The notes under the pieces were generated by a model, which made no database searches, was not told the origin of the DNA, and worked only from the letters and a program-made list of their open reading frames with translations. A DNA stretch of 64,000 bases from contig JAFSGE010000041.1 in NCBI GenBank assembly GCA_017434885.1, positions 33,518 through 97,517 on the forward strand, given 5' to 3'. Within the stretch, counting starts at the first letter, position 1. The number at the start of each line of letters is the position of its first letter. The position numbers and the translations under genes were made by a program. Origin of the DNA: Lachnospiraceae bacterium (GTDB lineage Bacteria; Bacillota; Clostridia; Lachnospirales; Lachnospiraceae). This document shows, in pieces, positions 1 through 8,922 of this stretch.

Positions 1-2
1 AT

Positions 3-707
3 GAAGTAATGTTAAAGAAACTGGCGCCTTATACTCTCGGAGGATTTATTTTTTATCAGGGAGAAACAGATGAAGGAAAGCCGAGAGAATACTACACGCT
101 TTTTAGCCGTTTAATCAGGCAGTGGAGAGAAGATTTTATGGATGAGGAGCTTCCTTTCCATTTTGTACAGCTTACCATGCACAGATATCAGCATGACCCG
201 GATACCAAAAGCTGGTGTATTCTTCGTGAAAATCAGATGAAGGTGTACAGGACGGTAAAGAATACGGGAATTGCTGTAATTATTGACTGCGGAGAGTTTC
301 ATGAGATTCATCCCAAGGATAAGAAGAGCGTAGGGGAGAGACTGGCACTGCAGGCACTCTGCCATACCTATCATATGATAGAAGAGAAAAATGCTTTTGG
401 TCCTATTTACAGAGATTACCTGTATGCTGACGGCGGCATGGAGCTTTTCTTTGATTACGCAGAGGAAGGCTTTACTGTAAAGGGAGAGCTTAGTGGTTTT
501 GAAATTGCAGGAGAAGACCAAGTATTCTATCCGGCGAAAGCACATACTTTGTCAGAGAATGGAAAAAGAAATGTCATCTTTGTTTCCTCTGAGCATGTTA
601 AAGAACCGATAATGGCAAGATATCTTTGGAGAAACTACGCAGAAGTTCCTTTGTTTGGACAAAACGGACTTCCCGCCGCGCCTTTTCGGACACATAAAGG
701 GAGATAA
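3..707 (+). CDS. Sialate O-acetylesterase-like protein, C-terminal part (5' end outside window)
   Basis: The reading frame is open at the left edge, so only the C-terminal ~234 residues are present. Near the start is a GFIFYQGETD block, matching the (I/W)YQGE signature of the SASA (SGNH-fold) sialate O-acetylesterase family, and the catalytic Asp/His part (DCGEFHEIHPKDKKSVGERLA-like region) follows. Family members remove 9-O-acetyl groups from sialic acids or acetyl groups from plant glycans. No signal peptide can be judged because the N-terminus is missing. The gene ends 3 bases before the exonuclease gene, so the two are probably co-transcribed. The substrate is not visible from the sequence. 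Confidence 0.85.
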   Translation, partial: EVMLKKLAPYTLGGFIFYQGETDEGKPREYYTLFSRLIRQWREDFMDEELPFHFVQLTMHRYQHDPDTKSWCILRENQMKVYRTVKNTGIAVIIDCGEFHEIHPKDKKSVGERLALQALCHTYHMIEEKNAFGPIYRDYLYADGGMELFFDYAEEGFTVKGELSGFEIAGEDQVFYPAKAHTLSENGKRNVIFVSSEHVKEPIMARYLWRNYAEVPLFGQNGLPAAPFRTHKGR

Positions 708-710
708 TGC

Positions 711-1691
711 ATGAATTACATTGTACTGGATTTGGAATGGAATCAGAGTAACACCGGAGAAGAACCGGAAGTGAAGGAGATGCCCTTTGAAATTATTGAT
801 ATCGGGGCAATCAAGATGAATGAAGAGAAGGTAATGATTGATGAATTTAATCAGTTGGTGAAACCTGCTGTTTATCTTCACATGCATAAAATTACCAGTA
901 AAATTATTCATCTTCATATGAGAGATTTACGAAAAGGGAATCCTTTTACACAGGTGGCAGGTGAATTTCTGGACTGGTGCGGAAAAGACTATATTTTCTG
1001 TACATGGGGTCCTTTGGATTTGTATGAATTGCAAAGAAACTTAAGGTTTTATGATATGGAGCCTCTTTCTGATAAGCCACTTAAGTTTCTTGATGTCCAA
1101 AAGCTGTTCAGTATCGCTTATGAAGACAGGAAGAGCCGCCGGAGTTTGGAGTATGCCATAGATTTTTTGAACATCGAAAAAGACATTCCTTTTCACAGAG
1201 CATTCAGTGACGCCTATTATACCGCAAAGGTTCTTGAGACGTTAAAGGATGATGTGCTTGAAAATTATTCCATTGATACCTTTGTGCTTCCGGGAAGCCG
1301 GGAAGAGGAAATTCATGTAATGTTTCATGATTATATGAAGTATATTTCCAGAGAGTTTCCGGATAAGCAGATAGCCATGGAGGACAAAGAGGTTATCAGC
1401 ACAAAGTGTTATCTTTGCCACAAAAATATCCGCAAAACCATCCGTTGGTTTACTCCTAACGGAAAGCATTATTATAGTGTTGCCCATTGTCCGGAACACG
1501 GTTTTATGAAGGCAAAAATCAGAATCCGCAAAACAGAAAAAGACAGTGTATATGTGGTAAAGACAACAAAGTTTATTTCTGAAGAGGATGCAGGGCAAAT
1601 CGCCCAAAAAAGAGAGCAGGCAAAGGAACAACAAAAAATAAAGCGCAAAATGTTAAAAAACAGGCAACAGAAGAAAAAGTTATCTGATTAG
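711..1691 (+). CDS. DEDDh 3'-5' exonuclease with C-terminal zinc-ribbon-like module (KapD-like)
   Basis: Residues 1-190 form an RNase T/DnaQ-type exonuclease. The Exo I motif is VLDLEWN (D7, E9), Exo II lies in WGPLDLYEL, and Exo III has H162 and D167 in FHRAFSDAYY, giving the DEDDh set. The second part has a CYLC pair (C233, C236) followed by a HCPEH group near residue 260, which looks like a zinc ribbon, and then a very basic tail (KIKRKMLKNRQQKKK) suited to nucleic-acid binding. The family includes KapD/Eri-1-like exonucleases acting on RNA or DNA ends; the substrate here is unknown. The ribosome site AAAGGGAGA overlaps the end of the preceding gene. The stop codon overlaps that of the convergent carboxypeptidase gene. 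Confidence 0.85.
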   Translation: MNYIVLDLEWNQSNTGEEPEVKEMPFEIIDIGAIKMNEEKVMIDEFNQLVKPAVYLHMHKITSKIIHLHMRDLRKGNPFTQVAGEFLDWCGKDYIFCTWGPLDLYELQRNLRFYDMEPLSDKPLKFLDVQKLFSIAYEDRKSRRSLEYAIDFLNIEKDIPFHRAFSDAYYTAKVLETLKDDVLENYSIDTFVLPGSREEEIHVMFHDYMKYISREFPDKQIAMEDKEVISTKCYLCHKNIRKTIRWFTPNGKHYYSVAHCPEHGFMKAKIRIRKTEKDSVYVVKTTKFISEEDAGQIAQKREQAKEQQKIKRKMLKNRQQKKKLSD

Positions 1692-3184
1692 AAATCAAAA
1701 TCTTTAAACCGGGAGGAAGGGAACTGAGGACCTTTATCCCGGTTCTTTTTAATTTTACGTCTGTTTGATGTCTTTGACTTATGACCGATATCACCAAATT
1801 TGTAATCTGCTGCCATGGCATGTGCAACAAAGATAATAATCAAAACAACGGCAACTGCAACGATGATGATTAAAATCAATTTTACATTAATAAAAACAGT
1901 GTTACTGTCTGCCTGAGTCTGAATAATCGGGTTGCCGGTGCTAAGAAGCGGCTTATCACCGGAAGGAATCAGATTGTCTGAAGTATTTTCCGCTAAATGA
2001 ACGGAAGCCATGCCTAAAGGAACATTTTGATAAAAATACAAAATTCTTGCAACTTCCCGTTCCGACAGGTTTTCATAAGAAATTTCGGAGGTAAGCTCTG
2101 TAAAGTCTACTGTTTTCGGCAAAATAATATAGCTGTTTTCATTCAGAGAAAGAAGCGTTGAGGAATTTCCGAATACATCATAAGAGGTATGGAAAAACTC
2201 CAGTCCTTTAATTTGATAATCGGTTTCATGCTCAGAAACATTGGTTACCACAAAATTAGTAAAACCGTAGTCAAAAAGCTTTACGGTATCGTTGAACTGG
2301 TCAGGTGTTTCTTCCATCATGACAACACAGATTAGTTTCAGACCGTTTCGCTCTGCACAGGTAACAAGCGTCTGTCTGGCTTCATCGGTATAACCGGTCT
2401 TTCCGCCTTTGATGTCTTCATATGCAATCTCACCGGTAATGAGTTTATGTTTGTTACGGGTAATAAAATCATCGGGCTGGGTGTCAGTTGCCTGAAAATG
2501 ATAAGAAGCCGTATTGCCGATTTTGGATAGAAGTTCATTGTTAAAAAAGGCTTTTGCAATTACCGCAAGGTCGTATGCAGAGGTATAGTGATTGTCGTCA
2601 TAAAGACCGTGTGCATTGACAAAATGTGTGTTTTCGCAGCCAAGCTCCTTTGCCTTGTCGTTCATCATTGCGGTAAAGGCATCCATACTGCCGCCGACGT
2701 GTTCTGCCACGGCATTTGCCACTTCATTGGCAGAAGCTACCAAAATACCGTAGAGACATTCCTCCATAGGCATAGCCTGTCCCATATCAATACCGATATT
2801 GGAACTGCCGCTTTCGATACTGAAAACCGCGTCATGGGAAAAGTTGACAACTTCATCCATTTTGGTGTTTTCAGCGGCAATTAAGCAGGTCATCAGTTTG
2901 GTAGTGCTGGCAGGATACATTTTGTCATGAATATTTTTGGCATAGAGAATAGTACCTGTATTGGCTTCGAGCAAAATGGCGGAATGGGCACTGATTGCGG
3001 GACCGTCCGGCCAGTTGATAATCTGATTGCTTTGGACGGGAAGCTTTTTACGTTCTTCTGCCTGCGCCTCATAATCGGATTCTGTGGGCGCTGCCAGAAC
3101 AGTGAGCGGTGTAAATGCAGTTGTAATATATAAAAAGGCGGATAAAAAAAGAAGTCCTATCCGCTTTGCATATTGTCTTTTCAT
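1688..3184 (-). CDS. D-alanyl-D-alanine carboxypeptidase (DacF/PBP5-type, S11 family), membrane-anchored
   Basis: This enzyme removes the terminal D-Ala from peptidoglycan pentapeptides outside the membrane. Hydrophobic residues 9-31 ending in AA look like a signal sequence. The penicillin-binding motifs are all present: SxxK in PASTTKLMT (S93, K96), SxN in SANEVAN, and KTG in GGKTGYTDEA. A C-terminal transmembrane helix follows, with a strongly basic tail (SNRRKIKKNRDKG) that should be cytoplasmic. This is unusual compared with the amphipathic anchor of classical PBP5 but seen in clostridial members. The ATG at 3184 was chosen over the upstream TTG at 3199 because AAGGAG lies 5 bases before it. 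A TTGGTT/16 bp/TATCAT promoter may drive it. Confidence 0.92.
   Translation of the reverse strand: MKRQYAKRIGLLFLSAFLYITTAFTPLTVLAAPTESDYEAQAEERKKLPVQSNQIINWPDGPAISAHSAILLEANTGTILYAKNIHDKMYPASTTKLMTCLIAAENTKMDEVVNFSHDAVFSIESGSSNIGIDMGQAMPMEECLYGILVASANEVANAVAEHVGGSMDAFTAMMNDKAKELGCENTHFVNAHGLYDDNHYTSAYDLAVIAKAFFNNELLSKIGNTASYHFQATDTQPDDFITRNKHKLITGEIAYEDIKGGKTGYTDEARQTLVTCAERNGLKLICVVMMEETPDQFNDTVKLFDYGFTNFVVTNVSEHETDYQIKGLEFFHTSYDVFGNSSTLLSLNENSYIILPKTVDFTELTSEISYENLSEREVARILYFYQNVPLGMASVHLAENTSDNLIPSGDKPLLSTGNPIIQTQADSNTVFINVKLILIIIVAVAVVLIIIFVAHAMAADYKFGDIGHKSKTSNRRKIKKNRDKGPQFPSSRFKDFDF
1707..1750 (+). terminator. Intrinsic terminator for the exonuclease gene, embedded in the convergent dac gene
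   Basis: Arms AACCGGGA (1707-1714) and TCCCGGTT (1737-1744) pair perfectly over 8 bp and are followed by CTTTTTAATTTT. It lies inside the last codons of the opposite-strand carboxypeptidase gene, a compact convergent arrangement. The 22-base loop is long, so efficiency is uncertain. Confidence 0.55.
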
Positions 3185-3360
3185 GGAAACTCCTTGCAAG
3201 TTGTAGTTTTACAAATATGATACACTATTTTGCCTAAAAACCAAACAGCTTTTACAAAAAATTCATGGTTATTTTTGGATACTATGATATACTTAAACTA
3301 TCAAGAATATTTTATGCTTTAAACGATAAACTCTGTGGCATAAAAGCGTGGGAGGAAATA

Positions 3361-3999
3361 ATGAGACTGAAAAATGTACCCGGTTCAAGGGAAGCCATTG
3401 CAGAGAGTGAATTTGTAATACATGATTTTAAGGAAACCAAAGGAAGCTTTAAAAAACTGTTCGGAAACGAAAATCCGCTTCATATTGAAATCGGAATGGG
3501 GAAGGGAAAATTTATATATCGCATGGCAGAGCTTCATCCGGAAATTAATTATATCGGAATTGAAAAATATTCCAGTGTTCTTCTCCGTGCAGTTCAGAAG
3601 ATGGAAGCAGAACCGCTGCCCAACCTAAAGTTTATCCGTATGGATGCGGAGGAGATAGAGGAAGTGTTTGATGAGGGAGAAGTGGACAAGATTTACCTTA
3701 ATTTTTCCGACCCGTGGCCAAAGGACAGACATGCCAAAAGGCGTCTTCCTTCCAAGGAATTTTTGGCAAGGTATGATAAGATTTTGAGAAAAGACGGATT
3801 CTTGGAATTTAAGACCGACAACAGAGGATTGTTTGACTTTGCGGTAGAGCAGTTACCGGAGGCCGGATGGAAGGCAGAGAAAATTACTTATGATTTGCAT
3901 CATGATGAAGAAATGGTACAGGGAAATGTGATGACGGAATACGAGGAAAAATTTTCTTCCATGGGCAATCCGATTTGCAAATACATTATTTACCGCTAA
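3361..3999 (+). CDS. trmB: tRNA (guanine-46-N7)-methyltransferase
   Basis: TrmB transfers methyl from SAM to N7 of G46 in tRNA variable loops. At 212 aa it has the usual family length. Visible hallmarks are the SAM loop IEIGMGKGKFI, the acidic ribose-binding segment YIGIEKYSSVLLRA, the family signature NFSDPWPKDRHAKRR with its Pro-Trp-Pro and basic tRNA-binding run, EFKTDNRGLF, and the C-terminal TEYEEKF. The frame is open further upstream, but the ATG at 3361 is preceded by GGGAGG at 5-6 bases and begins the conserved MRLKNVPGS segment, so it is taken as the start. It is transcribed away from the carboxypeptidase gene. Confidence 0.96.
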   Translation: MRLKNVPGSREAIAESEFVIHDFKETKGSFKKLFGNENPLHIEIGMGKGKFIYRMAELHPEINYIGIEKYSSVLLRAVQKMEAEPLPNLKFIRMDAEEIEEVFDEGEVDKIYLNFSDPWPKDRHAKRRLPSKEFLARYDKILRKDGFLEFKTDNRGLFDFAVEQLPEAGWKAEKITYDLHHDEEMVQGNVMTEYEEKFSSMGNPICKYIIYR

Positions 4000-4065
4000 A
4001 TGCGATGACAAGCAAAATAACAATGCTTACAGACAGAAAACGGTGCAAAGGAAGGAGATAAAAGT

Positions 4066-4665
4066 ATGGAAAAACAGTTAATTATTTCTATCGGACGTGA
4101 ATTTGGTTCGGGAGGACATGAAATAGCCGAAATGCTGGCAGAAAGATTCGGACTTACTTTATATGACAGCAGTCTTTTGGAAGAGATTGCAAAAGAAAAC
4201 AAAACAGGTTCTTTTGATTTTGAACAGTACGATGAAGAGCCAACCAATCAGCTTTTTTCCCGGATACTCGGCAAACCTGTCAGCACAATGGAAGAAAATA
4301 TTGCTAACATGCAGTTTGATTTTCTCAGAATGCGTGCATCAAAAGGAGAGTCCTTTGTGGTAGTGGGACGCTGTGCGGAAACAGTTCTCCGTCCTTATCC
4401 TGCCATGATTTCCATTTTTATTTTGGGTGACAGGGAACACAAGGTTGAACGGGTTAAGAAGCTTTATCATATTTCCGATGCAGAGGCTGAAATTTTTATT
4501 ACAAAACAGGACAAAAAGAGAAAGACCTATCATAATTTCCACAGTGACGGAAAGTGGGGCGATTCCCGTAATTATGACATTTGTGTCAACAGCAGTAAAC
4601 TGGGAGAGAAGGAAACCGCCGAAATGCTGATTGACTATATTATTAAGAGACAGGAGCAGATGTAG
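4066..4665 (+). CDS. Cytidylate kinase-like family protein
   Basis: The N-terminus LIISIGREFGSGGHEIAEMLA is a P-loop of the cytidylate-kinase-2 family, with SGG in place of a canonical GK[ST]. It is followed by a DSSLLEEIAKE lid-like segment, and C-terminally by VVVGRCAETVL and a basic KKRKTYHNF stretch typical of the group. Such proteins are common in Lachnospiraceae and are presumed nucleotide kinases, but their substrate has not been established to my knowledge. The strong ribosome site GGAAGGAG precedes the ATG by 9 bases. The 3' end overlaps the convergent MATE gene by 23 bp. Confidence 0.8.
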   Translation: MEKQLIISIGREFGSGGHEIAEMLAERFGLTLYDSSLLEEIAKENKTGSFDFEQYDEEPTNQLFSRILGKPVSTMEENIANMQFDFLRMRASKGESFVVVGRCAETVLRPYPAMISIFILGDREHKVERVKKLYHISDAEAEIFITKQDKKRKTYHNFHSDGKWGDSRNYDICVNSSKLGEKETAEMLIDYIIKRQEQM

Positions 4666-6007
4666 TTTTTTTCCATTTGCGGACATGATAGATATAAGCA
4701 GATAATAAAATCACATCAGCGCCAATCCATGCCAGAATTTCTGCGTAGAAAATACCTTCCTGTCCCATAAAAAGGGGTAGGACCAAAGCAGCACCGACGC
4801 GCATGATAAATTCGGCAATGCCGGAAATCATAGGCATTACTGTGTTACCGATACCCTGCAAGGTGGAACGTACCACATACAGAAGATAAAGCGTAAACAG
4901 AAAGAGACTCATCATTTTCAGATAGCGGAATGCTATTTCCAAGGCTTCTTCTACCTGCGTTGCATCGCCGGTAAGGAACATATTCAGCAGATTTTTTCCG
5001 AAGAGAAACATGCTGATACTGATAAGAGATGAGGTCAAAAATGCAATAACGGTGGCCCAGCGAACCCCTTTTCGGATGCGGACAATATTGCCGGCACCTA
5101 AGTTCTGACCTGCGTAAGTAGTCATGGCGTAGCCGTAAGAGGTTGCGGCACTTTCCAAAATACCATATAACTTGTTGGTAGCGGTAAATCCGGCAATAAA
5201 GATAACGCCGAAGCTGTTTACAACAGACTGGACAATCATACCGCCAATGAAAATGACAATATTTTGAAAGGCTACGGGGTAGCCAAGCTTTAAGAGCTTA
5301 ACGCACACTTCTTTATCAGGTGTGCGTTCTTCTTTTGCTGATTTCAGAATATCTATTTTATAGATGAAAAAGAAACAGTAAGCAGCCGACAAAAGCTGTG
5401 CCAGCAGTGTAGCAACAGCTGCTCCGGCAATACCCATATGAAATACCAGTACAAACAAAAGATCCAAAATAATGTTGGTAACAGAAGCCACTATCATGGC
5501 GTGAAGCGGTGTTTTGCCGTCACCTAGTGCGCGCAGGATAGAAGCGGAAATATTGTATGCCATAATAATAGGCATGCCCATAAAGATAATTCTTAAGTAT
5601 AAAAGAGAATCCGGCAAAATTTCTTCCGGGGTGTTAAGCAGACGAAGAACGGGCATGGCAACGGCTTCACTGGTGACTAAAATCAGTACGGAACAAATCA
5701 CACATAGAAGCAGGGAGTTATAAATGACTTTGCGAAGCTGTTTGTAATTTTTGGCGCCGAATTCCTGTGCCATTAAAATACAAAAACCCTGTGCAAAGCC
5801 CTGAATAATTCCGCTAAAGAGCCAGTTAAGCCAGTCGGTTGCACCGAGGGCGGCAAGTGCACCAACACCCAGAGCCTGACCGACGACAATGGTGTCTACC
5901 ACGGTATAAAGCTGTTGAAATACGTTTCCTATCATCAAGGGAATTGCAAAAACTAAAATCAGTTTTGCAGGGTTTCCTGAAGTCATATTTGTTACTTTTG
6001 ATTGCAT
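4643..6007 (-). CDS. MATE family efflux transporter
   Basis: The protein has 454 residues and about twelve hydrophobic helices in two similar halves, the size and shape of MATE (multidrug and toxin extrusion) antiporters, which export cationic compounds using Na+ or H+ gradients. The N-terminal block NPAKLILVFAIPLMIGNVFQQLYTVVDT is split over the first helix and is characteristic: the FQQLYTVVDTIVVG motif is shared by DinF/NorM-type members. The C-terminus is short and basic. GAGGA lies 10 bases upstream of the ATG. The gene is monocistronic and faces the tRNA-Pro promoter on the other strand. The substrate cannot be inferred. Confidence 0.9.
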   Translation of the reverse strand: MQSKVTNMTSGNPAKLILVFAIPLMIGNVFQQLYTVVDTIVVGQALGVGALAALGATDWLNWLFSGIIQGFAQGFCILMAQEFGAKNYKQLRKVIYNSLLLCVICSVLILVTSEAVAMPVLRLLNTPEEILPDSLLYLRIIFMGMPIIMAYNISASILRALGDGKTPLHAMIVASVTNIILDLLFVLVFHMGIAGAAVATLLAQLLSAAYCFFFIYKIDILKSAKEERTPDKEVCVKLLKLGYPVAFQNIVIFIGGMIVQSVVNSFGVIFIAGFTATNKLYGILESAATSYGYAMTTYAGQNLGAGNIVRIRKGVRWATVIAFLTSSLISISMFLFGKNLLNMFLTGDATQVEEALEIAFRYLKMMSLFLFTLYLLYVVRSTLQGIGNTVMPMISGIAEFIMRVGAALVLPLFMGQEGIFYAEILAWIGADVILLSAYIYHVRKWKKTTSAPVS

Positions 6008-6143
6008 ATATTAAAATCCTCGTTTTCAGCAACAACTTAGCCATAAAACACATAAACAAATGCTTTGTGTGCAAGCACCCACGCATGTGTTTATATGTTT
6101 CATGGCTGAACTGTTACTTTTAAAAAATATTATAGCACAAACA

Positions 6144-6172
6144 TTGACAATTTGTTGTAAAAATTGTATTAT
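6144..6172 (+). promoter_or_regulatory. Sigma-A promoter of tRNA-Pro
   Basis: TTGACA (6144-6149), a 17-bp spacer and TATTAT (6167-6172) lie 19 bp upstream of the tRNA gene. Confidence 0.8.
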
Positions 6173-6190
6173 GAACATTGTCGTAAGTTA

Positions 6191-6264
6191 CGGCGCGTGG
6201 CTCAGTTTGGTAGAGCGCTGCGTTCGGGACGCAGAGGTCGCAGGTTCAAATCCTGTCGCGCCGA
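6191..6264 (+). tRNA. tRNA-Pro (anticodon CGG)
   Basis: The acceptor stem CGGCGCG (6191-6197) pairs with CGCGCCG (6257-6263), with discriminator A at 6264. The anticodon stem CTGCG/CGCAG encloses loop TTCGGGA, so the anticodon is CGG (6225-6227), decoding CCG. The T arm contains GGTTCAAATCC. No CCA is encoded. Its own promoter lies upstream and a terminator follows directly. Confidence 0.95.
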
Positions 6265-6266
6265 CG

Positions 6267-6309
6267 AAAAAAGATATTCTCTCACGTCAGTGCGAGACTA
6301 TCTTTTTTT
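6267..6309 (+). terminator. tRNA-Pro terminator
   Basis: AAAAAAGATA (6267-6276) pairs with TATCTTTTTTT (6299-6309) around an imperfect inner hairpin and ends in a run of seven T. Confidence 0.75.
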
Positions 6310-6352
6310 GTTGATATTACATGATGTGAAACTGTAACCTTTAGAGGAGAGA

Positions 6353-6450
6353 ATGCAATCGTTCGGGCGCAGAGGGTTCACGAGGTCCGGTGGACCTCGG
6401 CTTTGGACGGACCGGAGCGGAGCGAAGACCGTAGGTTCAAATCCTGTATT
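6353..6450 (+). pseudogene. Broken tRNA-Pro copy (3' half, interrupted by a GC-rich hairpin insert)
   Basis: CGTTCGGG-CGCAGAGG (6359-6374) repeats the anticodon arm of the intact tRNA-Pro 140 bp upstream, with one base lost. GTAGGTTCAAATCCTGTA (6431-6448) repeats its T arm. Between them is a GC-rich insert containing the perfect hairpin CGAGGTCC/GGACCTCG (6381-6388 and 6392-6399). There is no 5' half and no matching acceptor stem, so it cannot fold as a tRNA. It looks like a decayed duplicate or the scar of an integration or excision event at the tRNA. Confidence 0.6.
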
Positions 6451-6588
6451 AAAAATTCATGATATATTCATCCCATATTTAAAGATATTTCTTCTATCTA
6501 TTTCCCAAGTATTTATATTATAATAATCATACTATGAGAACGTACGGAAAGGCTGCTTTTCACAGGGAATAAGCAGTAAGGTTATTGT

Positions 6589-8793
6589 ATGAATACACAG
6601 AGAAAAGATTATACAGTTGAAGTGGAAGCGCTTTTACAGCAGCTTACTTTGGACGAAAAGATTTCCATGATTCACGGGGCAGGACTGTTTCGCACGGAAG
6701 CGGTAGAGCGCCTTTCCATTCCTGCGCTGAAATCATCCGATGGTCCTATGGGTGTTCGAAACGAATTTGAAAACGGGAAGTGGATTCCCGCAGGGACAAC
6801 CGATGATTTTGTGACTTATCTTCCCAGCAACAGTGCGCTTGCATCCACATGGAACCGTGATTTGGCTTACTGGGCGGGAAATGTTCTTGGCGAAGAGGCA
6901 AGAGGCAGAGGCAAGGATGTGATTTTAGCTCCCGGAATTAATATCAAGAGAAGTCCTCTTTGCGGACGTAATTTTGAGTATATGAGTGAAGACCCGAAGC
7001 TGACAGAGGAGCTTACCGTTCCTCTTATTGAAGGGATTCAGGAAAATGATGTGGCGGCATGCGTCAAGCACTTTGCAGCCAATGCACAGGAAACAGACCG
7101 TCTGATGGTGGATACCATTATTGATGAAAGAACGCTGCGTGAGATTTATCTTCCGGCTTTTCAGGCAGCAGTACAGAAAGCGGGAACATTGTCTTTGATG
7201 GGTGCGTATAACAAACTGAACGGTATTCATTGTTGTGAAAACCGGAATTTGTTGCAGACCATTCTCAAGGACGAGTGGGGTTATGACGGTACCGTAATCA
7301 GTGACTGGGGGGCTGTCCACAAGACCAAGGAAGCGGCAGAAGCTCCCATGGATGTGGAAATGTCAGTGTTTGATAACTTTGATGATTACAAGCTGGCAAA
7401 TCCTTTGAAGGAAGCTATCAAAGCCGGAGAAGTGTCAGAAGAATGTGTAAATGATAAAGTAAGAAACATTCTCCGCATGATGTTCCGTTTGAAAATGATT
7501 GGTGAGGAAAGCGAGAACCGCAAAAGCGGTACATATAACACACCTGAACACAGAAGCACGGTGTATAAGGCTGCGGCAGAGTCCGTGATTTTGTTGAAGA
7601 ATGAAGAAAACAGACTTCCCATTTCTCCTAAAGGACTTAAGAAAATAGCCCTTATCGGAAGAAATGCTGAAATGATTCATTCAAACGGCGGCGGCAGTGC
7701 AGAGATAAAAGCGCTTTATGAAATATCTCCGCTTATGGGTATGAAGACCAGACTTGGCGGTAATACGCAGGTGAAATATACACCCGGTTATTTTATTCCT
7801 TCCAAGGAAGAACAGGGAGAAGAAAACTGGCAGCAGGACAGCCTTGACGTTGACAAGATGTTAGAGGCAGGAGACAGGGAGCTTCAGAAGAAAAAAGAGG
7901 AAGAGAAACTTGCTTTATCCCGCAAAAAGGGACAGCAGCTTCTGGAAGAGGCAGTGCAGCTTGCAAAAGAATGTGACGAGGTCATTTTTGTGGGCGGTCT
8001 GAATCATGATTATGATGTGGAAGGCCATGACAGGAGCGATATGGTGCTTCCTTACAACCAGAATGAAGTGATTGAAGCCGTTTTAGAGGCTAATCCCAAC
8101 ACGGTTATCGTGATGGTTGCCGGTTCTGCCGTGGAAATGCCCTGGAGGGATAAGGCGAAAGCAATTCTTTGGTGTTATTATGCAGGTATGGAGACCGGAC
8201 ATGCGCTTGCGGATGTGATTTTGGGAAAAGTAAATCCTTCCGGCAAACTTCCCGAAACATTTCCGGTTACTTATGCGGACACGCCAACCGGAGAAAACGG
8301 TGAGTTTGCGTTAATGGGCAGAGTAGAGTTTAAGGAAGGTATTTTTGTAGGTTATCGTTATTTTGAAAAATATCAGAAGAAGCCGGCATATTGTTTTGGG
8401 CATGGGCTGTCTTATACTGCTTTTGAGTATGAAGATTTGCAGATGCTGAGCAGTGAAGAGGAAGAAGACATTAGTGTTAAGATATCTTGTAGCGTGACAA
8501 ATGCAGGTGATGTAGCAGGTGCGGAAACGCTTCAGCTTTATGTGAGCGAGAAAATGCCATGCGTAGAAAAGCCGCTGAAGGAATTGAAAAATTTCCGAAA
8601 GATATTTCTTGAAGCCGGTGAAAAGCAAACAGCTGAAATGGTGCTCAGAAAGGATGCGTTTGGTTACTATGACGTAGATAAGAAAGCATTCCGTGTAAAT
8701 CCCGGAACTTACATTATCAGCATAGGAGCATCTGCGCAGGATATCCGTTTAACCGGTGAAGTAACCATTACAAAAGAATATTTCTATCAATAA
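6589..8793 (+). CDS. Glycoside hydrolase family 3 beta-glucosidase-type enzyme, cytoplasmic
   Basis: The order is a GH3 N-terminal TIM barrel (about 20-320), GH3 C-terminal alpha/beta sandwich (about 340-600) and a fibronectin-III-like domain (about 635-725). The barrel shows KHFAANAQETDR and the nucleophile motif VISDWGAVH, where D239 is the catalytic Asp. A charged insert (about 400-450, many Lys/Glu) interrupts the second domain. There is no signal peptide, so it acts on glucosides already imported. GH3 members hydrolyse terminal beta-glucosides or xylosides; the precise substrate cannot be told. The gene is alone between the tRNA remnant and a strong terminator. The upstream ribosome site (TAAGG) is weak. 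Confidence 0.92.
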   Translation: MNTQRKDYTVEVEALLQQLTLDEKISMIHGAGLFRTEAVERLSIPALKSSDGPMGVRNEFENGKWIPAGTTDDFVTYLPSNSALASTWNRDLAYWAGNVLGEEARGRGKDVILAPGINIKRSPLCGRNFEYMSEDPKLTEELTVPLIEGIQENDVAACVKHFAANAQETDRLMVDTIIDERTLREIYLPAFQAAVQKAGTLSLMGAYNKLNGIHCCENRNLLQTILKDEWGYDGTVISDWGAVHKTKEAAEAPMDVEMSVFDNFDDYKLANPLKEAIKAGEVSEECVNDKVRNILRMMFRLKMIGEESENRKSGTYNTPEHRSTVYKAAAESVILLKNEENRLPISPKGLKKIALIGRNAEMIHSNGGGSAEIKALYEISPLMGMKTRLGGNTQVKYTPGYFIPSKEEQGEENWQQDSLDVDKMLEAGDRELQKKKEEEKLALSRKKGQQLLEEAVQLAKECDEVIFVGGLNHDYDVEGHDRSDMVLPYNQNEVIEAVLEANPNTVIVMVAGSAVEMPWRDKAKAILWCYYAGMETGHALADVILGKVNPSGKLPETFPVTYADTPTGENGEFALMGRVEFKEGIFVGYRYFEKYQKKPAYCFGHGLSYTAFEYEDLQMLSSEEEEDISVKISCSVTNAGDVAGAETLQLYVSEKMPCVEKPLKELKNFRKIFLEAGEKQTAEMVLRKDAFGYYDVDKKAFRVNPGTYIISIGASAQDIRLTGEVTITKEYFYQ

Positions 8794-8814
8794 GAGTCTT
8801 ATGGCAATTACCGG

Positions 8815-8850
8815 GCCCTCGGAGGATTTACTTCTCTCCGGGGGCTTTTA
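8815..8850 (+). terminator. Terminator after the GH3 gene
   Basis: GCCCTCGGAG (8815-8824) pairs with CTCCGGGGGC (8836-8845) over 10 bp with one G-T wobble, followed by TTTTAAAA. Confidence 0.85.
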
Positions 8851-8878
8851 AAATATGGTATCGAAGCGGGCAAATATG

Positions 8879-8887
8879 TGTTATAAT
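8879..8887 (+). promoter_or_regulatory. Extended -10 promoter of the HtrA-like gene
   Basis: TG-T-TATAAT (8879-8887) is a consensus extended -10 element. No good -35 is seen at the right distance. The ATG lies 36 bp downstream. Confidence 0.55.
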
Positions 8888-8922
8888 CATAACGGTGATT
8901 TTAAATAACAAAGAGGTTTTGT

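Noticed and set aside
6060-6314. 84-codon ORF over the tRNA-Pro region
   Set aside because: Overlaps the tRNA promoter, the tRNA and its terminator; chance frame.
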